DNA of 64,000 nt, from assembly GCA_964629015.1 (NCBI GenBank), contig CAZVMN010000002.1, forward strand, positions 186,001 through 250,000. The letters are read 5' to 3'. A program made the position numbers and the translations under genes. This document shows, piece after piece, positions 33,617-42,347 of this stretch; within the stretch, counting starts at the first letter, position 1, and each line of letters starts with the position of its first letter. The stretch comes from Oceanococcus sp964629015. Its GTDB lineage: Bacteria; Pseudomonadota; Gammaproteobacteria; Nevskiales; Oceanococcaceae. The notes beneath the pieces were generated by a model. The model did no database searches and was not told the DNA's origin. It saw only the letters and a program-made list of their open reading frames with translations.

Positions 33617-34383
33617 GCCACGGCCAACAGCTGGGGATGCCTGATCAATGTGCTGACGAGCTGATCCATCTGCCGCGCGTCAAGTTGCTGCCCGGCCACA
33701 CTCGAACGACACAGATTTGCCGCGTACAGCGACGCGGTAGATTTGCTGCGCATGCGTTCTAGCGCTTCGCCACCGCCAACCAACACGTCCGCAACCACGG
33801 GCGGACTGAGCATGCCCGCGGTTTCCAACACCGGGAACTGGACGGTGTTGTGCAACGCAGTGAGCAACTTCGGGCCGACGAACTGCGCCGGCATACCCCG
33901 GCGATTCGCCCGCACCAAACGCTGCGCCGTATCCGCGTAGAAATCAACAAAACTGTTGTGACCGTCCCCCATGTCCGCCGCATAGAGCGCCGCGTTGTGC
34001 ACTTTGCGATGCACCCTCCACCGGCGACCCTCACCTTGCTGCACCCACACCTCGCGGCCCACGGCGTAAGACGTATCCGGCAGGACAAATGCTTCCGGGT
34101 TGAAGATCAACACATCGGCATCCAGCCACAGCACGCTGTGCGCGCCCTCGGCGAGCATCTGCTGCATCCACAGTAAACGCGCGATGTCGCTGGCAATCAC
34201 CGGGGTGAGCAGACCGCCAGGTTGCAAATCTTCGGGCAACAGCCCAAATAGAGCATCATCGAGCCACCGATAGGCGTAACCGCGCTGCTTTGCCCACGAG
34301 TGGACGCTCTCCATGCAGCGTGCCAACCAGCCGTCACATTCATTAGCCGGGCACGACTGCAATACCGTTACGCATGGGCTCAC
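33613..34383 (-). CDS. Glycosyltransferase-like protein with DxD motif
   Basis: I take the GTG at 34383, which has a GGGAGAG ribosome site and avoids overlap with the divergent deacetylase gene; an ATG at 34446 is an alternative. The protein then has 256 residues. The segment LLWMQQMLAEGAHSVLWLDADVLIFNPEAF contains the D-x-D metal/nucleotide-sugar motif of GT-A fold transferases that act on nucleotide sugars. I see no assignment beyond that. It overlaps the LysE exporter gene by 4 bp, so the pair is probably co-translated. Confidence 0.65.
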   Translation of the reverse strand: MSPCVTVLQSCPANECDGWLARCMESVHSWAKQRGYAYRWLDDALFGLLPEDLQPGGLLTPVIASDIARLLWMQQMLAEGAHSVLWLDADVLIFNPEAFVLPDTSYAVGREVWVQQGEGRRWRVHRKVHNAALYAADMGDGHNSFVDFYADTAQRLVRANRRGMPAQFVGPKLLTALHNTVQFPVLETAGMLSPPVVADVLVGGGEALERMRSKSTASLYAANLCRSSVAGQQLDARQMDQLVSTLIRHPQLLAVA

Positions 34384-34473
34384 TATCGATGCTCTCCCGC
34401 TCTGAGTCGGGCTTTTTAAACGCTGGCGCACTGTATCAGAGCGCATCGGCAACATTCTTCGTACACTTTGAGC

Positions 34474-35397
34474 ATGACTGCCATTGCCTATCTCAGCCAT
34501 CCCGATTGCGCACGCCACGAAATCTCACCCGGCCACCCCGAGCAACCCGCGCGCGTTGCTGCCGTTGACCACGCCCTGCACAGCGACGGGAGGATCGCAG
34601 CGGCTTTGCACCCAGTCGAAGCGCCGCTGGCCACCACCGCCAGTCTGAAGCTTGCTCACGACTCGCATTACGTGGACGAGTTGTTAAGTCTTAAACCAGG
34701 CGACGGTGAATTCATCCGCCTGGACCCTGACACCGCAATCAATCGACATTCCCTGGATGCCGCAAAACGGGCCGCTGGCGCCGTGGTCCACGCGGTGGAT
34801 CTGGTGATGAGCGGTCAGCACACCCGCGCGTTCTGCAATGTGCGGCCGCCCGGCCATCATGCGGAACGCGACAAAGCCATGGGCTTTTGCTTGTTCGACA
34901 GCATCGCCATCGGCGCTTTGCATGCCATCACGACATATCAATTGAGTCGTGTTGCGGTCATCGACTTTGATGTCCATTTCGGCAATGGCACATCCGATAT
35001 TCTGCGTGACCAAGACAACATCCTGCTGCTGTCGTCCTGTCAGTATCCTTTGTATCCGTTGTCGCAAGTTCCGCTGGCGACCCGATCGGAAATCAATATC
35101 GTGCTGGCGCCGGAGAGTGATGGCACCGCCTTTCGTGAAGCCGCTGTCACACAATGGTTCAGCGCGCTGGAAGCCTTTGATCCGGAACTGGTGTTGATCT
35201 CCGCCGGTTTCGACGCGCATGCCGACGACCCTCTAGCCAACCTGAATTGGCAGGCTGACGATTACGCCTGGATCACGCGCGAAATTGTCCGTCTGTGCCC
35301 GAATGCGCACGGCGTGGTCTCCAGCCTGGAAGGTGGCTACAACCTCAACGCTTTGGGCCAATGCGCCCTCGCCCACGTCAACGCTTTGATCTCATGA
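34474..35397 (+). CDS. Histone deacetylase-like amidohydrolase (acetylpolyamine amidohydrolase/AcuC family)
   Basis: The ATG at 34474 gives 307 residues of the arginase/deacetylase fold. Catalytic His128 and His129 lie in RPPGHHAERDKAMGF. Zinc ligands are Asp166 and His168 in IDFDVHFGNGT and Asp247 in SAGFDAHADDP. Bacterial members deacetylate acetylpolyamines or acetyl-lysine. The stop overlaps the start of an acetyltransferase gene (ATGA at 35394), which makes a matched writer-eraser pair. The gene is divergent from the glycosyltransferase-like gene. Confidence 0.92.
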   Translation: MTAIAYLSHPDCARHEISPGHPEQPARVAAVDHALHSDGRIAAALHPVEAPLATTASLKLAHDSHYVDELLSLKPGDGEFIRLDPDTAINRHSLDAAKRAAGAVVHAVDLVMSGQHTRAFCNVRPPGHHAERDKAMGFCLFDSIAIGALHAITTYQLSRVAVIDFDVHFGNGTSDILRDQDNILLLSSCQYPLYPLSQVPLATRSEINIVLAPESDGTAFREAAVTQWFSALEAFDPELVLISAGFDAHADDPLANLNWQADDYAWITREIVRLCPNAHGVVSSLEGGYNLNALGQCALAHVNALIS

Positions 35398-35879
35398 ACA
35401 AGACCATCAATATTCGCCCGGCAACTCTCGACGATGCCGAGTTGATCCTGAACTTTATCAAACAACTGGCAGGTTACGAAAAAGCCGAACGTGAGGTTGT
35501 TGCCTCGCTCGACCATATTCGCCGTCATGTCCTGCAGGCCGACTCGGTGGCCCAGGCGCTGATCTGCGAACGTGATGATGTGGCGATTGGTTTTGCCGTG
35601 TACTTCTTCACCTACTCGACCTGGCTGGGCAAACCTGGGCTGTTTCTCGAAGACCTGTTTGTGCTGCCTGAACATCGCGGTTGCGGCGCCGGCAAGGCGC
35701 TGCTCAAGTATCTCGCCAAGCTGGCAATGGACCAGGATTGCGGTCGTTTCGAGTGGAATGTGCTGGACTGGAACACGCCAGCCATTGGCTTTTACGAAGC
35801 CCTCGGCGCGCGCCCGCAAAGCGAATGGACAACCTATCGCCTCCAGGGCGAGGCACTGGCTATGTTGGCCGACAGCTGA
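35394..35879 (+). CDS. GNAT family acetyltransferase, diamine (SSAT)-like
   Basis: The ATG at 35394 gives 161 residues. The order of motifs is that of spermidine/spermine N1-acetyltransferase-like proteins: NIRPATLDDAELILNFIKQLAGYEK, YFFTYSTWLGKPGLFLEDLFVLPEHRGCGAGKALL (acetyl-CoA loop R-G-x-G-x-G) and FEWNVLDWNTPAIGFYEALGA. The F-x-x-Y-S-T-W-x-G-x-x-G-x-x-L-E-D-L block is the SSAT mark. It overlaps the deacetylase gene by 4 bp. A terminator follows 8 bp later. Confidence 0.9.
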   Translation: MNKTINIRPATLDDAELILNFIKQLAGYEKAEREVVASLDHIRRHVLQADSVAQALICERDDVAIGFAVYFFTYSTWLGKPGLFLEDLFVLPEHRGCGAGKALLKYLAKLAMDQDCGRFEWNVLDWNTPAIGFYEALGARPQSEWTTYRLQGEALAMLADS

Positions 35880-35886
35880 AACAAAA

Positions 35887-35912
35887 AAGCCCCGGCGCAT
35901 GCCGAGGCTTTT
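35887..35912. terminator. Rho-independent terminator
   Basis: AAGCCCCGGC (35887-35896) pairs with GCCGAGGCTT (35901-35910) around GCAT with one mismatch, flanked by an A run before it and TTTT after. It lies between the convergent acetyltransferase gene and the gene ending at 35931, and may serve both. Confidence 0.88.
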
Positions 35913-35930
35913 AACCAAAGGTCTTTCAGA

Positions 35931-36776
35931 TCAGTTACCGAACAGCTTTCCAAACGCCTTATCCAAGGCTTTGTCGACCGCTTTGTCAGTTTGTTCATCG
36001 ACTTCGCTATCGGTGCGGTTTTCCACCCGATCCGCCTGACGCTCGGCTTTCTTGCCGAAAAGCCCACCAAGGCTGAAACCACCGCCCGATTTTTCGCTGG
36101 CTTGCGAGCCGCCACCGCCAAAACCCTGCATGTTGGGCATGGCCATGGGTTCTGCGGGCAAATCAAAGCGCGATGAAGCGACGTTTTGGCCGGAAATTGA
36201 GGTCACGGTCATGTCGTCACCAAAGCGCAGAATGCCTTTGCCGCGCTGCTTCAACTCGTTAACCATCACATCCGCATCGGCCGGATTTTTGCCCGCCAAC
36301 TTCAGAAAAGCCCGACTCATACCGTGCATGGCGTTGCGCAGCTCGCGCGCGCGTTTGTCGCCAGACAGGACCATTTCACTCTGCTGGGTCTTGCCGTTCT
36401 CATCAACATAGCTGACCGACCACACCTCACCGACGATGCCGGCCACCGTTTCCTTACGTCCGGTGTTCTGCATGCTGTTGACGCGTGACGCATTGGGCTG
36501 AGTATCCGGCATCATGCCGCGCATCATTTGGAACGCGGCGCCGGCATCAATCACGGTTTCCTGACCCGGCTCACCGCTGACCATGTAAACCTTGCCGTCA
36601 CGATGGACCAGATAACCGTCACGGCCAGTGCCCATGCGCAATTTGTTGTCACCGACGTATTCCATCTGCATGACATCCTTACCACTCTTCAGCACCGCGA
36701 CACCGGCCCAGGCCGACCCACCGAATAACATCGCGACGATGGCCAATCCATTGATCATTTGGTTACGCACGTTCAT
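35931..36776 (-). CDS. Exported protein of unknown function, DUF4412-like
   Basis: The 281-residue protein has a signal peptide (MNVRNQMINGLAIVAMLFGGSAWA) and a beta-rich middle part (MQMEYVGDNKLRMGTGRDGYLV, ETVAGIVGEVWSVSYVD) reminiscent of DUF4412/LolA-like folds. A Gly/Ser-rich linker near residue 220 leads into a charged helical tail (DSEVDEQTDKAVDKALDKAFGKLF) with a regular repeat. It stands alone. The function cannot be assigned. Confidence 0.65.
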   Translation of the reverse strand: MNVRNQMINGLAIVAMLFGGSAWAGVAVLKSGKDVMQMEYVGDNKLRMGTGRDGYLVHRDGKVYMVSGEPGQETVIDAGAAFQMMRGMMPDTQPNASRVNSMQNTGRKETVAGIVGEVWSVSYVDENGKTQQSEMVLSGDKRARELRNAMHGMSRAFLKLAGKNPADADVMVNELKQRGKGILRFGDDMTVTSISGQNVASSRFDLPAEPMAMPNMQGFGGGGSQASEKSGGGFSLGGLFGKKAERQADRVENRTDSEVDEQTDKAVDKALDKAFGKLFGN

Positions 36777-36887
36777 TGCTCACTCCTGTTAACCCAAACC
36801 CTGCGCGCTTCGCCTCATGGGCGTCCGCGTGGTCTGCATTCTCCGCCCCTGCGAAGTGGAGGTCCAGCGCCTTGCGTTGATTTAGCC

Positions 36888-36917
36888 ACGGGTGTGTGAA
36901 GCTGTTCACACACCCGT
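36888..36917 (-). terminator. 13-bp perfect hairpin downstream of the nitrilase fusion gene
   Basis: ACGGGTGTGTGAA (36888-36900) and TTCACACACCCGT (36905-36917) form a perfect stem with a 4-nt loop. It begins 12 bp after the stop of the minus-strand gene at 36929. There is no proper T tract, so it may be a stem-only terminator or a 3'-end stabiliser. The remaining sequence up to 36776 holds nothing I can name. Confidence 0.65.
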
Positions 36918-36928
36918 AAGATCAATGC

Positions 36929-38476
36929 TTAGTCGGGCGCTGAGGCACCACGCCAGCGCACGCCGTAGAGGTCGTGGCGGCGATCTTTGCGATTCTGCAC
37001 CGTGCCGTACTGGCGAGCCGCCCGCAATTGCTCCAGGTTGAGATCCGCGAAAGCCAGCATCTCGGTGTTTTCCGTGCAGATGGCGGCGATCCCATCCCGC
37101 GCGAAAGGGAAATCACAAGGTGTCAGAATCGCGCTTTCCGCATAGTGGATATCCATGTTGCGCACACGTGGCAAATTGCCCACGTTGCCGGCCGTCGCCA
37201 CATAAATCTGGTTCTCGATGGCGCGTGCGTGACAGCTGTAGCGCACACGCAGATGACCCTGACGCTCTTCCGTGGAGTAAGGCACGAAAATCATATCGGC
37301 CCCCTGATCCACCAGATAACGTGCGAGCTCCGGGAACTCCGAGTCGTAACACACCAACACCCCGATGGTTCCGCAGTCGGTTTCGATGGCGCGCAGATAA
37401 TCGCCACCCTCAATCTGCCACCAATAGCGCTCGCCGGGGGTGGGATGGATTTTGGGTTGCTCGTAAACCGCACCATCACGCAAAAACACGTGGGCAACAT
37501 TGAGCAGCCGACCATTCTCGTCGCGTGCCGGGTGCGAGCCACCAATGATGTTGACGTTATAGCGTATGGCCAAACCTTGTAGCAGCTCTTCCAGCTGATC
37601 GTTGTAGTCGGCCAAGCGCAACATCGATTGGCGCGGGGTCAGTTCTTCATTTTCAATGGACAGAAGCTGGGTGGCGAAATATTCGGGAAACACCACGAAG
37701 TCGCTTTTGTATTCCGCCACAGCGTCAACGAAGTAGGTACAGATGGCGGCAAAGTCCTCGAACGAGTCGATGCGCCGCTGCTGATACTGCACCACCGCCA
37801 CGCGGACCACGTCGGCCCCTCGATCGGGTGCGGTGATGGCATCGGTCAGAGACTCCGCTTCGGCGGCGTTGCGCCACAACATGTGTGTGGCGTAGCCACC
37901 AGATGCCGTATCCGAGGGGATATAGCCCGGCAATACACCAATCAACTCGAAACCTTGCCGAATCTGAAAAGTGATAACCGGGTCGCGCAGTTTCTTGTCG
38001 GCAACAGCCTGGGCGTAGGCGTCTGCAGATTCGAAATCCTTGGCTCGACGCGCGTAGCTCGGCATACGCCCACCAAAGACAATGCCCAGCAGGTTGTTGT
38101 CGACACACAGGGCGCGGCGTGCCGCATAGAGCCGCTCGCCGATTTTGAGCCCACGGTAGTCCGGATCGACGCAGACCTCGAAACCATAGAGGTAGTCACC
38201 GGTGGCATCGTGGGTGCTGCCAAAACCATCACCGGTGATGCCGTCCCAGGTGTGAGGCGCAAGCGCGCGCTCACCGCTGATCTGCAAGCTGGCGCAATAC
38301 CCGACCACCTCACCATCGTATTTGGCGACCAACTGGCCTTCGGGAAAATTGTTCAGGTGACCGCGAATCTGCTCGCGGGTGTATCCGTGCGTCGGATAAA
38401 TCCTGCTGACCAGGCGAAAAATCGCAGGTATGTCTTTTTTACGCGCTGTGCGCACGTAGAGCTTGGCTTCTTTCAT
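36929..38476 (-). CDS. Bifunctional GNAT acetyltransferase / carbon-nitrogen hydrolase
   Basis: The ATG at 38476 gives 515 residues. The N-terminal third is a GNAT domain (YVRTARKKDIPAIFRLVSRIY; DPDYRGLKIGERLYAARRAL). From about residue 220 a nitrilase-fold domain follows, with Glu in FVVFPEYFATQLL, Lys in EQPKIHPTPGER and Cys in GTIGVLVCYDSEFPELAR, i.e. the complete Glu-Lys-Cys triad. This two-domain architecture is widespread and its substrate is not known; an amide made by one domain could be cut by the other. It is followed by a strong hairpin and preceded by nitronate monooxygenase on the same strand. Confidence 0.92.
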   Translation of the reverse strand: MKEAKLYVRTARKKDIPAIFRLVSRIYPTHGYTREQIRGHLNNFPEGQLVAKYDGEVVGYCASLQISGERALAPHTWDGITGDGFGSTHDATGDYLYGFEVCVDPDYRGLKIGERLYAARRALCVDNNLLGIVFGGRMPSYARRAKDFESADAYAQAVADKKLRDPVITFQIRQGFELIGVLPGYIPSDTASGGYATHMLWRNAAEAESLTDAITAPDRGADVVRVAVVQYQQRRIDSFEDFAAICTYFVDAVAEYKSDFVVFPEYFATQLLSIENEELTPRQSMLRLADYNDQLEELLQGLAIRYNVNIIGGSHPARDENGRLLNVAHVFLRDGAVYEQPKIHPTPGERYWWQIEGGDYLRAIETDCGTIGVLVCYDSEFPELARYLVDQGADMIFVPYSTEERQGHLRVRYSCHARAIENQIYVATAGNVGNLPRVRNMDIHYAESAILTPCDFPFARDGIAAICTENTEMLAFADLNLEQLRAARQYGTVQNRKDRRHDLYGVRWRGASAPD

Positions 38477-38533
38477 GGGCCGCAGAATGCGCACATTCCA
38501 CGGCCCATGCAAGGGCAATCAGACTGACTGCAT

Positions 38534-39526
38534 TCAGGCGCCCGATGTTCCCAGTACACGGGCGCGCGCGGCCGCATATTCGCGCTTCAGTTGCGCGACG
38601 TACTCACCCGCCGGCTGGACCTGTTTGATCGCGCCAATGCCCTGGCCACAACCCCAGATGTCTTTCCAGGCTTTGGCCGATGAAATCGAACCCTCGCCAC
38701 TGCCATCGGCAGAGCCGAAATCCATGGTCGTGACGTCGCCCTGAGGCAAATCATCAGGATCCATGCCCGCACGCGTGATAGAGGGACGCAGGTAGTTGCC
38801 ATGCACCCCGGAGAACAGATTGGTGTAGACGATGTCCTCGCCGCTGCAATCCACAATCATCTGTTTGTAGTCATCGACCGCCCGCGCCTCTTGCGTGGCA
38901 ATAAACGGACTGCCGATATAAGCCAGATCTGCTCCCATGGACTGGGCCGCCAGAATCGCATCACCCGTCGCTATGCACCCGGACAACAGCACAGGACCAT
39001 CAAACCACTCGCGGATCTCCTGAATCAGCGCAAATGGCGACAGCAGGCCAGCATGCCCGCCGGCCCCGGAGGCCACTGCGATCAAACCATCAGCGCCCTT
39101 TTCGATCGCTTTGTGGGCAAACTTCTGGTTGATGATGTCGTGCAACACGATGCCGCCGTAGGAATGCACCGCCTCGTTCACTTCCGGGCGTGCACCGAGT
39201 GACGTAATCACGATCGGGACTTTGTACTTCACACACAGTTCCAGATCTTCATACAAGCGCGGATTGGACTTGTGCACGATCTGGTTGACGGCAAACGGTG
39301 CCGCGGGGCTGTCCGGATTGGCCTGATTGTGAGCATCCAACTCTTCATTGATGCGAATCAACCATTCTTCGAACATCGCAGCCGGACGCGCATTGAGCGC
39401 GGGGAACGAGCCCACAATACCGGCCTTGCACTGAGCGATGACGAGATCCGGGCCGGACACGATAAACATGGGTGAGGCGACAACCGGAAGCTGCAGACGG
39501 TCTTTGAGAATGGGGGGCAATGCCAT
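38534..39526 (-). CDS. Nitronate monooxygenase
   Basis: The 330-residue TIM-barrel flavoprotein begins LQLPVVASPMFIVSGPDLVIAQCKAGIVGSFPALNARP, as in 2-nitropropane dioxygenase-like proteins. The FMN and active-site part is GADGLIAVASGAGGHAGLLSPF, which holds the catalytic histidine, followed by LLSGCIATGDAILAAQSMGADLAYIGSPF. The enzyme oxidises alkyl nitronates such as propionate-3-nitronate. It lies 57 bp upstream of the GNAT/nitrilase gene, the same strand, so both may be on one transcript. Confidence 0.92.
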   Translation of the reverse strand: MALPPILKDRLQLPVVASPMFIVSGPDLVIAQCKAGIVGSFPALNARPAAMFEEWLIRINEELDAHNQANPDSPAAPFAVNQIVHKSNPRLYEDLELCVKYKVPIVITSLGARPEVNEAVHSYGGIVLHDIINQKFAHKAIEKGADGLIAVASGAGGHAGLLSPFALIQEIREWFDGPVLLSGCIATGDAILAAQSMGADLAYIGSPFIATQEARAVDDYKQMIVDCSGEDIVYTNLFSGVHGNYLRPSITRAGMDPDDLPQGDVTTMDFGSADGSGEGSISSAKAWKDIWGCGQGIGAIKQVQPAGEYVAQLKREYAAARARVLGTSGA

Positions 39527-39604
39527 GAATCAGAACTCCGCTTAAAGTAATGTAACTGGTGAGTAACATAGCACAGGGCCTAGCGCACAACACCCACCTT
39601 TTGA

Positions 39605-40117
39605 TCAGTTTGCCGTGTCCGGTTTGAGTTCACGAAAATGCTGATCATAAAGGGCGACCAGCAGCATATTGCCGGCCTCATTGACGCGAAACGCGCCATA
39701 CCGGGCCTGCTCGTAAACCTCGGCACTGCCCTCTTCAAAAAAGTAAGCATCTGTTGCGAAACGGACCCTGCCTTTGCGGATGCGGTAGCGCACAAGGTGT
39801 TGTGCTGGCGTCACCTCTTGCGCTTCGAACAGCCCTACCCAACTTGCAACACCATGCTCATTCAGCTCAATAATGCCCTGACCATCGCGATTTTCACTCA
39901 GGCCATGGCCGGCCTCTTTCTCCGCGCGACGGATGTCATTGGTCAGCGCGAAGTTCAATGCCATGTAGTCCCCTTGCATCAGCGAGCGGGGATCGACCGG
40001 GGCAAGCTCAAGCAACACAAGCGCACCGTCACGCAAATGACGTTCAGTTTGGACGATCGAGGCATTGACCGCGACCATCACCAGCAACCAGCCGACAACA
40101 ATCCAGAACCTAGACAT
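39605..40117 (-). CDS. GDYXXLXY domain-containing protein
   Basis: The 170-residue protein has one N-terminal membrane helix (FWIVVGWLLVMVAVNASIV) and an outside domain with SLMQGDYMALNFAL, a variant of the GDYxxLxY motif in which the last tyrosine is phenylalanine. The proteins usually occur in one operon with DUF4401 and DUF2157 membrane proteins, as here. It overlaps the DUF4401 gene by 8 bp and is the last of the trio. The function is unknown. Confidence 0.9.
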   Translation of the reverse strand: MSRFWIVVGWLLVMVAVNASIVQTERHLRDGALVLLELAPVDPRSLMQGDYMALNFALTNDIRRAEKEAGHGLSENRDGQGIIELNEHGVASWVGLFEAQEVTPAQHLVRYRIRKGRVRFATDAYFFEEGSAEVYEQARYGAFRVNEAGNMLLVALYDQHFRELKPDTAN

Positions 40118-41174
40118 GGTCGGCCTCCTGTCTCACAGGCAGGCCACGCACCACAAACCAGCGTAACGCCAGAGCCACCACACCGACGAGCGTCAGCACA
40201 GCCGACTTCTCCAACAATGTCAGGCTCAGCAGATAGTAATAGCTCGACACGAAGATCAGCATGGCAAGAATGCCAGCCCCCATCAGCAAACGATGAGCCT
40301 GGCTAAACCCCAAGAGCACTAGGGTCATGGCGGCGCTCAGACCATAAGCCTGCAGAGCGCATAAGCCAAGGACCGCAGCCACGGCCATGCTGAGCAGTCC
40401 GCGGCCGCTGTGCCATTCAACGCCAGAGCGGCGAAGCGCCGCAACCAGCACGGCAAGCATCACCAGCACGCACAACAACTCGGTCATCCACGGGGCCCAG
40501 CCAACCCATTCCTGATAGCGCTCCATGCTGAGACTGCTGCCCCCAGAAAAACGCTGCCAAAACAAAGCAGTCAACAACGCCAGTGTTATACCCCAGGCGG
40601 GCATGGTGGTTGTATTGAGCTTCTCACTCAGGGTGAGTTGGTTCAGCCACAAGCCCGATACGACACCCAACGCCAACGCAGGAAACAAGCCGCCCCACCC
40701 GAGCATGGCCAGACCGAGTGCAAGCGAAATCGCTGTGGCATAGGCCGAAAACACTCGATGAATGTTGTTCGGCATGATCACGGTCAGAACCATCTGAAGC
40801 AGCCCCGTGAGCCACCAAACGCTGGCGGACATCGGTTCAAACCAGCGCATCAATGCCCAGACCACCAGCGCCTGACCAGCAAGGCTCAAAGCCAATGCGA
40901 GATTGTCCAGGAAAGCATGGTGATAGCGCGTCAGCATTAGAAATGCCAAAGCGATCGAACCGGTTCCGACAAGCAAAGACGCGACTTCGGACTTGGTGAC
41001 AAACATGAAACCAAGCATCAAAAAACCGAGCATGAACACGGCGGCAAACCAGCCACACAAACCGAGCAGGACATTGACGAACCATGGCGATGCCGATGGT
41101 GACGGCGCTGGTAGCGGCCCCTCGACCAGCTGTTGCGCCCGCAATGCGCTCCACAGCGACTCCAGAGCGCTCAT
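40110..41174 (-). CDS. DUF4401 domain-containing membrane protein
   Basis: The ATG at 41174 gives 354 residues with roughly ten membrane helices and few charged residues. After an N-terminal helix (LESLWSALRAQQLV) there is a P-rich stretch leading into the first hydrophobic segment, as in DUF4401 proteins. It overlaps DUF2157 by 4 bp upstream and the GDYXXLXY gene by 8 bp downstream. The assignment rests partly on this context. No transport or enzymatic motif is visible. Confidence 0.88.
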   Translation of the reverse strand: MSALESLWSALRAQQLVEGPLPAPSPSASPWFVNVLLGLCGWFAAVFMLGFLMLGFMFVTKSEVASLLVGTGSIALAFLMLTRYHHAFLDNLALALSLAGQALVVWALMRWFEPMSASVWWLTGLLQMVLTVIMPNNIHRVFSAYATAISLALGLAMLGWGGLFPALALGVVSGLWLNQLTLSEKLNTTTMPAWGITLALLTALFWQRFSGGSSLSMERYQEWVGWAPWMTELLCVLVMLAVLVAALRRSGVEWHSGRGLLSMAVAAVLGLCALQAYGLSAAMTLVLLGFSQAHRLLMGAGILAMLIFVSSYYYLLSLTLLEKSAVLTLVGVVALALRWFVVRGLPVRQEADHV

Positions 41175-42139
41175 GACAAACCCTCGCGATAGCGCACGCG
41201 CAACCAATAAGCGGCCGCCGTGCTCTGTCCAACCAGCGCCAAAGCCATGATCAGAAACCCAGCAACTTCCAGATCACGCAGCACCAGCTTGCCCAGCAGC
41301 GTGGACGACACACTGATCAGCGCCAGGCACAAACCGGAAAGCACGAACAGATCACGGGCACGATAGAACCACCACATGCCGCTGCACCAAGCGGCCCACA
41401 GCAACAACCACGCAGGCGAAATGCTCGACCTCAGCAGCGCCCACACGGCCAGCAAGGTCAGCGGCAGCCCGGCGGCAACAGCAAGCAAACGCAATGCCCA
41501 GCGCAGGTGGTCACGTTGCCCAGCGCAGCGCCATTCCGCAACAACCAATGCCGCACCGTTCAACGCAAAAAGGCTGACGAACATTTCAACATCCGGGCGT
41601 ATGCCTGCGAGCAACCACCCTCCGGCCTGCTCCTCAAACAAATACACACTGAGATTCAACAGGCCAAGCCAGAGCACCCACTGTGGCGGGAAATGACTGA
41701 GCAAAACCCATGGTGTGATAAGCACCGCCCACACGAAAAACAGCTGCCAAGGATCTGCGCCGGTTTGATACGTCTGACCATAGAACGCCAGCAACACACC
41801 AACCAAAATGGAGGCCGCGAGCAAGCTAAAACGCTCCGCCAAACCGGCTTGTCCGCGGATCAACGGCAGCACAACGGCAGCCGCCAGTGCCAGCTGTATC
41901 AATGCAAACTTGTCCAATCGGCCCATGTCCAGCCAGTTGTAAGCCACGAAAAACCCCACCGCGGCAACCAACGCGAGCACGCCCACAGCCAGCAGGAACC
42001 GATCGGCAAAATGCCGCCAATCACCGGAGCCCGCACTGATGCCCGCAATCTGCATGGCCGGCTCACGCTGCGCTTTGGCAATGGCGCCACGTCGAATCAG
42101 CTCAATCAACACATCCCGGTTATGCGTTCTGTCTCCCAC
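41171..42139 (-). CDS. DUF2157 domain-containing membrane protein
   Basis: The 322-residue protein opens with a cytoplasmic helix pair (NRDVLIELIRRGAIAKAQREPAMQIAG) and then FLLAVGVLALVAAVGFFVAYNW, the DUF2157 opening, followed by about nine membrane helices. It is the first gene of the trio with DUF4401 and GDYXXLXY and overlaps DUF4401 by 4 bp. Its function is not known. The trio is present in many proteobacteria as a block. Confidence 0.9.
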   Translation of the reverse strand: MGDRTHNRDVLIELIRRGAIAKAQREPAMQIAGISAGSGDWRHFADRFLLAVGVLALVAAVGFFVAYNWLDMGRLDKFALIQLALAAAVVLPLIRGQAGLAERFSLLAASILVGVLLAFYGQTYQTGADPWQLFFVWAVLITPWVLLSHFPPQWVLWLGLLNLSVYLFEEQAGGWLLAGIRPDVEMFVSLFALNGAALVVAEWRCAGQRDHLRWALRLLAVAAGLPLTLLAVWALLRSSISPAWLLLWAAWCSGMWWFYRARDLFVLSGLCLALISVSSTLLGKLVLRDLEVAGFLIMALALVGQSTAAAYWLRVRYREGLS

Positions 42140-42193
42140 CGTCTTACTCCCACACCATCAGGCCGTCCGCCGATAGTACTCCTGGACCCGACC

Positions 42194-42334
42194 ATGTCGC
42201 AGGATCAATCCGGTGGCGCCCTGACAGATCAGCGAGCCAGGATCGGTGGAAAAATCCGCCGCCTAAAAGCCGCCAATCATGCATGGGCGCGAGAGCTAAA
42301 AAGACGCGGGGAACGCGCGGCCCACCACGTGTGA
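42194..42334 (+). CDS. Possible small basic protein of 46 residues
   Basis: An open frame from ATG 42194 gives a 46-residue, strongly basic peptide (MSQDQSGGALTDQRARIGGK and a KRRGERAAHHV end). It lies in the 208-bp gap between the DUF2157 gene and the convergent SDR gene (ends at 42348). I see no good ribosome site and recognise no family, so it may be spurious. Confidence 0.25.
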   Translation: MSQDQSGGALTDQRARIGGKIRRLKAANHAWARELKRRGERAAHHV

Positions 42335-42347
42335 CCGCGCGTACAGC

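Noticed and set aside
14125..34391. A 17-base sequence, TGGGCTCACTATCGATG, occurs at 14125-14141 and 34375-34391 on the same strand
   Set aside because: One copy is inside a minus-strand lipoprotein gene and the other near the start of a glycosyltransferase-like gene. A single 17-base match in 64 kb is compatible with chance, and the flanks differ.
34396..34416. CCCG and CGGG arms followed by CTTTTT, terminator-like on the plus strand
   Set aside because: The stem is only 4 bp with an 8-nt loop, and no plus-strand gene ends upstream of it.
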